DNA from: an uncultured Propionimicrobium sp.
Lineage (GTDB): Bacteria > Actinomycetota > Actinomycetes > Propionibacteriales > Propionibacteriaceae
NCBI GenBank assembly: GCA_946221385.1
Contig: CAMIGX010000002.1
Location: forward strand, 62,001 to 126,000
DNA length: 64,000 nt
Reading direction: 5' to 3'
A program made the translations under genes and the position numbers. This document shows, piece by piece, positions 1 through 7,370 of this stretch. A model generated the notes under the pieces. That model was not told where the DNA came from. It did not search any database and worked only from the letters and a program-made list of their open reading frames with translations. How positions within the stretch are numbered: position 1 is the stretch's first letter; each line of letters begins with the position of its first letter.

Positions 1-681
1 GCAGCAGAAGCTGACGATTCCGCCGAACAGACTGACCTGGCCGATCAAGAGCATGCTGAACCTGCCCTTGACGAGGCGTCCTGGGAGCCCAGTGCTGGTT
101 TCCCGGACCCCAGCAATTCGATTCGGATCTGGGCTGACGAGGACGGCAACCTCACCAAGATCCGCGTCTCATTGTCGTGGCGCGAGAAACTCCAAGGCAG
201 CCTGAGCGACGCGTTCAATGTCACCTTGATGTACCTCAATAATTGGTATCGCGTCGCGCGGTTGGATTTCAGCGTCGATGACGGCCCGGCGGTACATACG
301 ACACGGCAGTTTTCAGCTGACGCGCTGCGCGAAGTTCAACAGCGAATCGAGCAGCTCGACGCCCGACTGGCGCAGTTGCCCGTCGAAGACGAGCAAAAAT
401 TTGACGGCGCTAGCGTCAGCGCGTCCGATTATGACGGCGCCGTGAAGATGACCTTGGATCTGCACGGCTACCCCAGTTCGGTCTATATCGAGCAGAAATG
501 GGCCGAAGAAGAGGCTAATGCCTCGGCTATCTCGCGATCGGTGATGAACTGCTATCGCTGGGCGCGAGCAAAGTGGAGGCCACCGACGCAGGCGGTGTCT
601 GAGCGTGGGCAATTGCGGCAAGAACGCGAACAGCTGAGCCGTGAACTGCTGGCCATGATGAGCAATGGCATCGCCAGTTAA
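1..681 (+). CDS. YbaB-like ESX-associated protein, cassette copy 1 (5' truncated)
   Basis: The reading frame is open from base 1, so the start lies outside the window and 226 residues remain. The visible protein has an acidic N-terminal stretch followed by two segments that each look like a YbaB/EbfC half: a strand pair around a D-E-D-G-N-L-T turn ending in SLSW, then later a strand pair around H-G-Y-P ending in YIEQKW and a helix with NCYRWA. This matches the gene at 4312-5073 over its whole visible length. It is followed 74 bp later by the Gly/Pro-rich gene on the same strand. The YbaB likeness comes from pattern recognition only. YbaB-like small proteins often sit beside WXG100 genes in actinobacteria; the role here is unknown. 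Confidence 0.75.
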   Translation, partial: AAEADDSAEQTDLADQEHAEPALDEASWEPSAGFPDPSNSIRIWADEDGNLTKIRVSLSWREKLQGSLSDAFNVTLMYLNNWYRVARLDFSVDDGPAVHTTRQFSADALREVQQRIEQLDARLAQLPVEDEQKFDGASVSASDYDGAVKMTLDLHGYPSSVYIEQKWAEEEANASAISRSVMNCYRWARAKWRPPTQAVSERGQLRQEREQLSRELLAMMSNGIAS

Positions 682-755
682 ACCCGGCCATGACCCCCTA
701 TCAGGGGAGAATGGAACCATCTGAATCAAGTTCAGCATCGTGACGAGGATCCGCT

Positions 756-2135
756 ATGAGTCAGTTTCCGTTCGAAAAACCAGCCAAGGACGCTAAGCGC
801 GCCGCGGAAAGTGGCGCCACCGGGTACAACCGTGAAACCGATGACGAGCTTCGCGACCTCGAGCTGACCGAAGGCAATATCAACCCTTCCTCGCAGCGCA
901 GCGGTGGCGGCGCTGGTGGCCCCGGCGGCATGATGCCGCCAATGATGGGCATGATGGGCCGCGGCGGCGGCGCGGGTGCCGGCGCCGGCGCTGGCGGCGC
1001 AGGCGCGATGAACGCCGGCATGATGGGCGCGACCGCGGGCCGGGCTGGCACCGTCCCAATGGGCGCGGCAGGCGCGGGCGGCATGGGCCCCGGCGGCGTC
1101 GGCGCTGGCGGTATCGGCTCAGGGGTCGGAGCAGGTGGCATCGGAGCCGGTGGCATTGGCGGTGTCGGCGGCCTGGGCAATTTCCCGCGCACCGGCGGCA
1201 CGATCGCAGCTGGCGCGTCCGGCTCAGGCTATTCGCCCTATGGCATCAATCCTGCGACCGGAGAGCCCTGGAAGCCGTCCGATCCCGGCTACCCGCCGAT
1301 CGGTGGCATCGGCGCCGGCTATACCCCGCCGAGCTTCACCCCTTATCAGCCTCGCGATTTCAGCTCCACTGGCGTCGGCGGCATCAACGGCTCTATGCCT
1401 AGTGTCACGCCCCCCAATTTCAATGCCAACACTCCCGGCGTGCAGGCACCGAATATCAATGGCGTGCAAGCTCCCAATGCGAGCGGCATCAAGCCCCCGT
1501 CGGCGTCGAATATCGACCCCAAGACCGGACTGCCCATTGATCCCAAGACCGGGCTCCCGATTGACCCCAAGACCGGACTGCCGATCGACCCCAAGACCGG
1601 GCAGCCGATCGACCCCAAGACCGGGCAGCCGATCGACCCCAAGACCGGGCAGCCGTTCGATCCGAACGCACCCAACGTCAATGACGTCAACGCTGCGAGC
1701 GCCCCGATTAGCGCGCCCAGCGGTGGACCTAGCGGCGTCCCGGGTGGCGCCCCAGGCATCGGCGGTCCCGGCGGCGGCCCCGACAATAGCTACAACGTCG
1801 ACACTGGCGATTTGGACAACACCGGTAAGCACTGGGACGCGCTCGGCGAGCAAATGCATCAGATTGAGCAGCAGATCGCCCAGCTGGCCGTCGCGGCAGC
1901 CGAGTTCGGCCTAGTCTCCGACCCAGCGTCGAACTACGCAGAGGCTCAGCGCGAGGCAAATGTCTCCGTCGGACGCTCCGCCCAGAACTTCACGACCAAC
2001 GCCACCAACTTGGGCACCTCCGCGAATAGCTACTCCGACGCCGAAGCGACCAACACTGCAGCCGCAGGCGCCACGCTCGGTGGCGGCGTCGGTGGAGGCC
2101 GCGTTGGCTCCCAGAACTCGTACACGATCCACTGA
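756..2135 (+). CDS. Gly/Pro-rich protein with EspC-like C-terminal helical domain, cassette copy 1
   Basis: 459 residues. The N-terminus (FPFEKPAKDAKRAAESG, then NRETDDELRDLELTEG) is followed by a long Gly/Met/Ala-rich stretch with an MMPPMMGMMGRGG motif. Next come a Pro-rich linker, six copies of an 8-residue IDPKTGLP/IDPKTGQP repeat, and a C-terminal helical segment (about 350-440) that ends in SYSDAEATN. That ending fits the YxxxD/E export signal and the EspC-type (DUF2580) helical fold used by ESX substrates. GAGGAT lies just before the ATG. It sits between the YbaB-like gene and the WXG-containing gene, so it is plausibly a type VII substrate or chaperone partner. No EccC or EccD gene is in the window. 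Confidence 0.75.
   Translation: MSQFPFEKPAKDAKRAAESGATGYNRETDDELRDLELTEGNINPSSQRSGGGAGGPGGMMPPMMGMMGRGGGAGAGAGAGGAGAMNAGMMGATAGRAGTVPMGAAGAGGMGPGGVGAGGIGSGVGAGGIGAGGIGGVGGLGNFPRTGGTIAAGASGSGYSPYGINPATGEPWKPSDPGYPPIGGIGAGYTPPSFTPYQPRDFSSTGVGGINGSMPSVTPPNFNANTPGVQAPNINGVQAPNASGIKPPSASNIDPKTGLPIDPKTGLPIDPKTGLPIDPKTGQPIDPKTGQPIDPKTGQPFDPNAPNVNDVNAASAPISAPSGGPSGVPGGAPGIGGPGGGPDNSYNVDTGDLDNTGKHWDALGEQMHQIEQQIAQLAVAAAEFGLVSDPASNYAEAQREANVSVGRSAQNFTTNATNLGTSANSYSDAEATNTAAAGATLGGGVGGGRVGSQNSYTIH
1512..1655 (+). repeat. Six tandem 24-nt repeats encoding I-D-P-K-T-G-(L/Q)-P
   Basis: In-frame repeats cover residues 253-300 of the Gly/Pro-rich protein. The first three units end in LP and the last three in QP, and the last three are almost identical at the DNA level, which suggests recent slippage or unequal exchange. 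There are no spacers, so this is not a CRISPR array. The second cassette copy lacks this repeat. Confidence 0.9.
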
Positions 2136-2153
2136 TTTAGGAAGCGAATAGTC

Positions 2154-3038
2154 ATGCACGCGATGATGGACGCCGGCGGTGGCGCGGTAAGCAGCTCTTT
2201 GCTCACTACGACTGCCGATGAGTTGAAGACTCTGGCCGATACTGCGATAGCTAACGATGAAGCGGAGCTACAAGCCGCGTTGAACGCCATCCAGGACAAC
2301 TGTTTCCGCGGCGGTCACAACGAGCAAGCGACTAGGCAGGCCTGCGACGCACTAGCCCAGCAACTGCGGGACATGGTCAATCAGATGGGCGAAGTCACCA
2401 AAAACAGCATCGCGAAGAACTGCGACTACGCCGAGAAGATCGAACGCGAAGTCAGCCCCGGTTGGAGGAATGTCGTCGATCAACTGACCGCAGTGCGCGA
2501 AGAAATGAATGCCATGAAGATCGACAGCTGGCAGGGCACGGCCAGTGACGCGTACCACACCAAGATCGGCAAACAGATGAATGATGCCAACAAGCACATT
2601 GGTCTGTCGCAAAATGCCAAGGGCTCGATTGACGCGGTTGCGTTGGTGCAGCGCGGAATCACCGACCAGGCATATTCGGCATTGCTTTCAGCCATCAGCG
2701 GCGGCAGTTCGTCGGCTAATCGCGCGCCGGCGAGTTTCACCAAGGAATCTTGGTTTAACCGGCAAGCAAATGACCTCGAGTTCAGTTTCGAATTTTATTC
2801 CCGCACTGCTGCCATGCTGAATGCTTGCGCGCCCCAGCAGAGCGTCTTGAACGAGCTAGCTGGTGGCAACCCTTGGCGTCCGACGTCGACCGGTATCGCC
2901 GATCAGCTCGGTGTGGCGATCAGCGAAGCCCGTTCAGACCATGACATCGCCACCGACCAATACGATTCGACGGTCGACAAGGTCGGCGATCAGTACAAGT
3001 CTGACCTCGACGAAAGCGGCCGCCAGATCCAGCGCTGA
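2154..3038 (+). CDS. WXG-motif helical protein, cassette copy 1
   Basis: 294 residues, mainly helical. A W-Q-G turn at residues 126-128 (context IDSWQGTASDAY) sits between two long helices, as in WXG100 proteins, but the protein is about three times longer than a classic EsxA. A later conserved block, SWFNRQANDLEFSFEFYSRTAAM, is shared with the gene at 6473-7369. AGGAAG lies about 9 nt before the ATG, and the gene starts 18 bp after the Gly/Pro-rich gene, so the two are probably cotranscribed. It converges on the membrane gene at 3051 with a 12-bp gap. It is likely a type VII secretion-type protein; whether it is secreted cannot be told from sequence. Confidence 0.75.
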   Translation: MHAMMDAGGGAVSSSLLTTTADELKTLADTAIANDEAELQAALNAIQDNCFRGGHNEQATRQACDALAQQLRDMVNQMGEVTKNSIAKNCDYAEKIEREVSPGWRNVVDQLTAVREEMNAMKIDSWQGTASDAYHTKIGKQMNDANKHIGLSQNAKGSIDAVALVQRGITDQAYSALLSAISGGSSSANRAPASFTKESWFNRQANDLEFSFEFYSRTAAMLNACAPQQSVLNELAGGNPWRPTSTGIADQLGVAISEARSDHDIATDQYDSTVDKVGDQYKSDLDESGRQIQR

Positions 3039-3050
3039 TCGCAACACGAT

Positions 3051-4163
3051 TCAGCGCCGGACTTCGTTACCGTCCTTGTCTAGCCAGGTGCCTTGGGTGC
3101 CATCCAATGACGTGATGCCGATGACGACGGTCGATTCGTCGAGTTGCTCGATTCGCAGCGGCGTCGAAACGGACGGCTTCAGGCCGCGCTGCTGCAGGTC
3201 AGCGATTCGCGCGTGCAATAGTTCTCGATCCAGCGTCGCGAAGTTCAAGTAGTGCGTTGCTTTGGCGCTGGTGCCGCCCCCGGTCATGATCGGCTGCAGC
3301 ATCGGCGCGTTGACCGGCACGGCCAGCGCATAGCTAGGAACTTGCTGCAGGTCTGAACCTGCCTTGAATGCGCCACCGGTAGATTCAAGTTTTGCGAAAG
3401 GCATTTCAAAGTGCCGCGCGACCGCAATGATCTTGTCTAATTCAGATTCTAGGCTTTCGAATTTCGTCGAATATTCCACACCGTCAATCGAGAAGTTCCG
3501 CGTCGCAGGCAATCTATTGGTGTTAAAGGCGGTGTCGCATTTATGGGTGAACATTGGTGCCCCGTCAGGCAACATCATCATGCGCGCCACCCAGAATTCT
3601 CCGCCGCTGGTGTCACACGGTGCTGAATCGATGTATTTTTGGAAATCCGCTAGGTGCTCATCGAGAATTTTGACGTTCCCCATGCCTTGGACGGGCTCCC
3701 AGCCCGGCACTGGGCCATTTTGCGCGCTGTCCATCGGATGTTCGGTGTAATAGTTCAATTCCGATCCGTCATACCAATAAAGGTCTAAGTAGTACGTCGG
3801 CTTGGAAATGTCGTTGCCCGTGGGGCCGTCACGCCATTCCATGATGGCGACTTCGCCATTTGGCGTATGAGCCATTTGTGCCGCCCACTGCTCAGCCAAA
3901 TCCTGACGCTGCTTTCCGCCACCCGAAAAATTCCAAATCAGAAAGACCGCTAGAGCCACGACCAACACCCCGACGATTGCGATCCACAGCCAGCGGCCCC
4001 TCTTCTTCGGTGGCTGCTGAGCGTTGCCGTGCGGAGCTGACATTGGGGGTTGGGCGGCAAAACCCGGCTGCTGTGCAGCGTTGGGCTGCGTAGGGCGCGA
4101 CATGGGTGGCTGATTCGCATTCCAACCCTGCGGACGGCCAGCTGGGGGATAGTTAGCGCTCAT
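3051..4163 (-). CDS. Single-pass membrane protein with Pro/Gln-rich cytoplasmic tail, cassette copy 1
   Basis: 370 residues from an ATG at 4163 with a GGAG ribosome site. A longer in-frame extension exists, but this start matches the copy at 7371-8468. There is a cytoplasmic Pro/Gln/Asn-rich tail (1-57), one membrane helix (about 58-77), and an extracellular domain of about 290 residues. The domain has a conserved AIMEWR motif, a Y/W-rich strand (LDLYWYDG), two conserved cysteines in the context SAPC...CDTAFNTN, and a C-terminal DKDGNEV. I do not recognise the domain. The topology fits a sensor or scaffold on the outer face. It reads against the cassette, ending 12 bp from the WXG gene. Confidence 0.75.
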   Translation of the reverse strand: MSANYPPAGRPQGWNANQPPMSRPTQPNAAQQPGFAAQPPMSAPHGNAQQPPKKRGRWLWIAIVGVLVVALAVFLIWNFSGGGKQRQDLAEQWAAQMAHTPNGEVAIMEWRDGPTGNDISKPTYYLDLYWYDGSELNYYTEHPMDSAQNGPVPGWEPVQGMGNVKILDEHLADFQKYIDSAPCDTSGGEFWVARMMMLPDGAPMFTHKCDTAFNTNRLPATRNFSIDGVEYSTKFESLESELDKIIAVARHFEMPFAKLESTGGAFKAGSDLQQVPSYALAVPVNAPMLQPIMTGGGTSAKATHYLNFATLDRELLHARIADLQQRGLKPSVSTPLRIEQLDESTVVIGITSLDGTQGTWLDKDGNEVRR

Positions 4164-4214
4164 CTTCGAACTCCAAGGCTCAGTGGGGGGACGCTTTCTA
4201 GCGTAGAGGCTGCC

Positions 4215-4236
4215 GCTGCTGAACATGTACAGCAGC
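4215..4236. promoter_or_regulatory. 22-bp near-perfect palindrome, candidate operator
   Basis: Arms GCTGCTG and CAGCAGC flank a central ACATGT, with a single mismatched pair (A opposite A). It lies in the 148-bp divergent region between the membrane gene (minus, start 4163) and the second YbaB-like gene (plus, start 4312). The size and symmetry fit a dimeric regulator site; no regulator is identified. Confidence 0.4.
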
Positions 4237-4311
4237 AGGATGAAAGGGATCAAGTGCCAGCTTCAGCTGACCCCCGCGGCTTAAGCTTTTGTCAAAGACC
4301 CGGGAGGCAGC

Positions 4312-5073
4312 GTGAGCGGTTGGATCGACGACCAGGACGATGACGAGTTCCTGTCCGCCAACTTCGGACGGGCAACTGCCGACAGCGCAGCGGATCTGGA
4401 CGATGGCCACCCACACGCTGCTACGAAGGCTGTCAGCGATGGCGAACTCACGCCCGACGGCGGCGAGTGGAATCCCAGTCATGGTTTCCCAGATCCAAGC
4501 AATACCATTCGCATTTGGACCAATGATGACGGCGAGTTGACCAAGATTCGCGTCTCTTTATCTTGGCAGGAGCGGCTCAAAGGAAGCTCAATCGGCGACG
4601 CCTTCAACGTCACCTTGATGTTCATTAATAACTGGTATCGGGTCGGCAGGCTGACTGCCCCCGTCACCGATTTGAGCGCTTTGGGTGCCACTGCACCTCG
4701 TCAGGAGCTGTCCTGGGAGGCGCTCAGCAAATATCAGCAGGCCGTCGCTGAATTGGACGCACAGCTAGCCGAACTGCCGCCGGGCCCGACCCATTTGATC
4801 GAGGGTCAAGAAGTTTCCGCGAGCGATTACGAAGGTGCGGTCAAACTGACTTTAGATATTGATGGCTATCCCAGGCACGTCTACATCGAGGACGCCTGGG
4901 CGCAACACGAAGCTAATGCGTCGGGTATTGCGCGTGCCGTCATGAATTGTTATCGGTGGGCCAAAGCGCAGTGGCGTCCGCCGTCAGAAGAATTGACCGA
5001 ACGCGGGCAGCTGCTGGCCGAAAAAGAACGTCTCGGCCAGCAGCTATTTGCGATGCTGCCGCAGGCTCACTGA
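4312..5073 (+). CDS. YbaB-like ESX-associated protein, cassette copy 2
   Basis: 253 residues from a GTG preceded by GGGAGG. The N-terminus is acidic and disordered (DDQDDDEF). Next come FPDPSNTIRIW and a turn of the kind D-D-G-E-L-T followed by IRVSLSWQERL, then a second block (SASDYEGAVKLTLDI, DGYPRHVYIE) and a helix ending NCYRWAKAQWRPPSEE. Both blocks have the strand-turn-strand-helix pattern of YbaB/EbfC, so this may be a tandem YbaB-like protein, about twice the normal family length. It is paralogous to the truncated gene at the window start. It opens the second cassette, 68 bp before the next gene. Function unknown. Confidence 0.8.
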   Translation: MSGWIDDQDDDEFLSANFGRATADSAADLDDGHPHAATKAVSDGELTPDGGEWNPSHGFPDPSNTIRIWTNDDGELTKIRVSLSWQERLKGSSIGDAFNVTLMFINNWYRVGRLTAPVTDLSALGATAPRQELSWEALSKYQQAVAELDAQLAELPPGPTHLIEGQEVSASDYEGAVKLTLDIDGYPRHVYIEDAWAQHEANASGIARAVMNCYRWAKAQWRPPSEELTERGQLLAEKERLGQQLFAMLPQAH

Positions 5074-5141
5074 GCAGCCGATAGTGACCCTCATCAGCGG
5101 AATAATAGGCATCCGAGGTTCGTATCTGACGAGGGAATGAC

Positions 5142-6452
5142 ATGAACCAAATTCCATTCACGCCTCAAGAACGTGATCCGCGCCGTGCCGCTGAAAGTGG
5201 CAGCGTCGGATATAACCGCGAGACTGACGACGAGCTGCACGACCTAGAGCTGACCGAAGGCAGGATCAACCCTAGCTCGCAGCGAGGCGCCGGAGCTGGC
5301 GGCCCAGGCGGCATGATGCCGCCAATGATGGGCATGATGGGCCGTGGCGGTGGCGCGGGCGCCGGAGCGGGAGCTGGTGGTGCCGGCGCGATGAACGCCG
5401 GCGTGCTGGGGGCGACCGCGGGTCGGGCTGGCAACGTCCCGATGGGTGCCTCCGGCGCCGGAGCTGGCGGCTTTGGCGCGGGCAGCGTCGGAGCTGGTGG
5501 TGTCGGAGCAGGCGGTGTCGGAGCAGGAGGCATCGGAGGCGTCGGTGGCATCGGCAATTTCCCGCGCACCGGCGGCACGATCGCGGCTGGCGCGTCCGGC
5601 TCAGGCTATTCGCCCTATGGCATCAATCCTGCGACCGGGGAGCCCTGGAAGCCGTCCGATCCGGGCTATCCACCGGTCAGCGGGGTATCACCAATCACGT
5701 CGTGGCAGCCACCGCAGACGACTATCCCCTCGCCTAAGCCTTTCGATCCTCCGAGCCCAATCCACGGGATCACTCCAGCGCCGACCCCACCGATCAATTC
5801 GGTGCCGACGCGTCCGATTGATGGACTGCAGTCGCCCAAGCAGCCCACTGTGCCACCGATTAAATCTCCAGCACCAGGAGAGCTATCCCCCGTCAAGCCG
5901 ACCGATCCGCTCGGTCCACCCGAGAATCCGATTGACGGCGCAAATCCGGTTCAACCGCCGAAGGTCGAGGCGCCTAGCATCCCGAATCCGACGGCCGGCG
6001 TCCCGAACATCAGCGGCCCGAGCATCAGTGGCCCGAGCATCGGCGGCCCGAGCATCAGCGGTCCGGGCACTGGCAGCGTGAGCCCGGGCGGCGGGGACGA
6101 CGACAGCTACGCCGTCGACCCCGCAGAGCTGGCCAAGACCGGAAAGCTTTGGGACGAATTAGCTGAACGAATGCGGGCAGTCAATGAGAAGGTCCAAAAG
6201 CTCTCGGTCGCCGCTGCGCAATTCGGCCTCGTCATTGACCCGGAGCCGAATTACTCAGCTGCCCACCAGCAAGCTGGCGTCGCTGCTCAAGCCGCTGCGC
6301 AAGACTTCACCGACAATAACGAAAAGCTGAACTCATCTAGCCGGGCTTTCGAGGCCGCCGAGGACGCGAACACCCAGACCGCCGCCAATTCGATGAATGG
6401 TGGCAGCGCCGGTCCCAGCACCGCTACCGCGAATGTCGCTCAGCCTTACTGA
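5142..6452 (+). CDS. Gly/Pro-rich protein with EspC-like C-terminal domain, cassette copy 2
   Basis: 436 residues. The first ~175 residues are nearly identical to the copy at 756-2135, including the MMPPMMGMMGRGG stretch and the block ending WKPSDPGYPP. The middle is different: a Pro-rich linker (many P-P-I-N and P-I-D-G units) and four 5-residue ISGPS-type repeats instead of the DPKTG repeats. The C-terminal helical domain (about 325-420) resembles copy 1 (KTGKLWDELAERM, then LSVAAAQFGLV) but ends in SRAFEAAEDANT, with Phe where copy 1 has the Tyr of the YxxxE signal. GAGGGA precedes the ATG. It is probably a type VII-type exported protein. Confidence 0.75.
   Translation: MNQIPFTPQERDPRRAAESGSVGYNRETDDELHDLELTEGRINPSSQRGAGAGGPGGMMPPMMGMMGRGGGAGAGAGAGGAGAMNAGVLGATAGRAGNVPMGASGAGAGGFGAGSVGAGGVGAGGVGAGGIGGVGGIGNFPRTGGTIAAGASGSGYSPYGINPATGEPWKPSDPGYPPVSGVSPITSWQPPQTTIPSPKPFDPPSPIHGITPAPTPPINSVPTRPIDGLQSPKQPTVPPIKSPAPGELSPVKPTDPLGPPENPIDGANPVQPPKVEAPSIPNPTAGVPNISGPSISGPSIGGPSISGPGTGSVSPGGGDDDSYAVDPAELAKTGKLWDELAERMRAVNEKVQKLSVAAAQFGLVIDPEPNYSAAHQQAGVAAQAAAQDFTDNNEKLNSSSRAFEAAEDANTQTAANSMNGGSAGPSTATANVAQPY
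6006..6065 (+). repeat. Four 15-nt repeats encoding (N/S)-I-(S/G)-G-P
   Basis: Short in-frame repeats in the Pro-rich linker of the second Gly/Pro-rich protein, each close to AGCATCAGCGGCCCG. They occupy roughly the position of the unrelated 24-nt repeats of the first copy, so the linker evolves by separate repeat expansions. Confidence 0.75.
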
Positions 6453-6472
6453 CCAGCTGAAGGAAAGATCTC

Positions 6473-7369
6473 ATGGCCCCATCAAGATTGAACAGCGTCG
6501 TAATCGAACGCGGTGCTGAGCGTCTGCTCGTGACGGCATTGCGTACCTTCAACGAATTGCATCCCCTCGCTCGAGATCGCGACGAACAAGAACTACAAAA
6601 CGCTATGGACAGCGTCCAAGATGGCTGCTTTCAGGGTGGCTATAAACAGCAATCCACGCTGGAGCAGATCGCCGAGCTAAAGCGATTGCTGTCAGACACC
6701 GCGCGCGATTTGAACGAACATCTGCCAAAAATTATCGAGATGTACGACTACGTCGAACTCATCAAGCTTGAAGTCAAGCCTGGCTGGGATGAAGTCGTTG
6801 ACGAATTGAAGCAGGTGCGCGCCGAGATGGACAAGCTGCTCATCGATGACTGGCAAGGCAAATCTGCAGACGCCTATCGGCGCACCATTCAAGATCAGAT
6901 GACGCGTACTGACGCTCAAATCACGCTCTCGGGCAACACCGGAGGCTCGATCGACAGCGTCGCGATGCTGCAAGATTGGATCATCAAGGCCGCGGAGAAC
7001 GAGGGCATCTCGCATGCGAGCACTTACTCGGCGACGCGCACCACAGTGAACCAGCCAGCCGAACAATTCAGCAAGGGTAGCTGGTTCAATCCCAACGCAA
7101 ATGCCCAGGAATTCAGCTTCAGCTTCTATCAGCGCACGGCAGCGATGATCAATTCGTTCAATCCCCTAGCCCAGGGCGCAAAGCAGTTGAGTGACGGCAG
7201 CGGCTGGCGTTCCAGTTCGCAAGAGATCGCGCAAGGATTGGGTCAGGCTCTCGAACAGGCCCGCAGTGGCCAAGAAATCACCGTCGCCTTGCCGAATATC
7301 GAAACCCCGGCGGTCAACGCGGTCGAGGTGGCTGCCCCGAACGCGGAAGACACCATGCTGCAACGCTGA
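6473..7369 (+). CDS. WXG-motif helical protein, cassette copy 2
   Basis: 298 residues, paralogous to the gene at 2154-3038. The W-Q-G turn is at residues 127-129 (DDWQGKSADAYRR), between two helices that carry the conserved KPGWDEVVDELKQVRAEMD. The shared block SKGSWFNPNANAQEFSFSFYQRTAAM follows. The N-terminal ~50 residues (QNAMDSVQDGCFQGGYKQQ) also match copy 1, while the last ~50 diverge. AAGGAAAG precedes the ATG. It converges on the next gene with a single base between the stop codons, as in copy 1. It is probably a type VII secretion-type protein. Confidence 0.75.
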   Translation: MAPSRLNSVVIERGAERLLVTALRTFNELHPLARDRDEQELQNAMDSVQDGCFQGGYKQQSTLEQIAELKRLLSDTARDLNEHLPKIIEMYDYVELIKLEVKPGWDEVVDELKQVRAEMDKLLIDDWQGKSADAYRRTIQDQMTRTDAQITLSGNTGGSIDSVAMLQDWIIKAAENEGISHASTYSATRTTVNQPAEQFSKGSWFNPNANAQEFSFSFYQRTAAMINSFNPLAQGAKQLSDGSGWRSSSQEIAQGLGQALEQARSGQEITVALPNIETPAVNAVEVAAPNAEDTMLQR

Positions 7370-7370
7370 T

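Noticed and set aside
1512..1655. Tandem repeats that might be a CRISPR array
   Set aside because: Units are contiguous without spacers and in frame with a coding sequence.
761..1914. Long Pro- or Arg-rich open frames on both strands over the first Gly/Pro-rich gene
   Set aside because: They follow from the repetitive high-GC codons of the real gene and lack ribosome sites and homologues.
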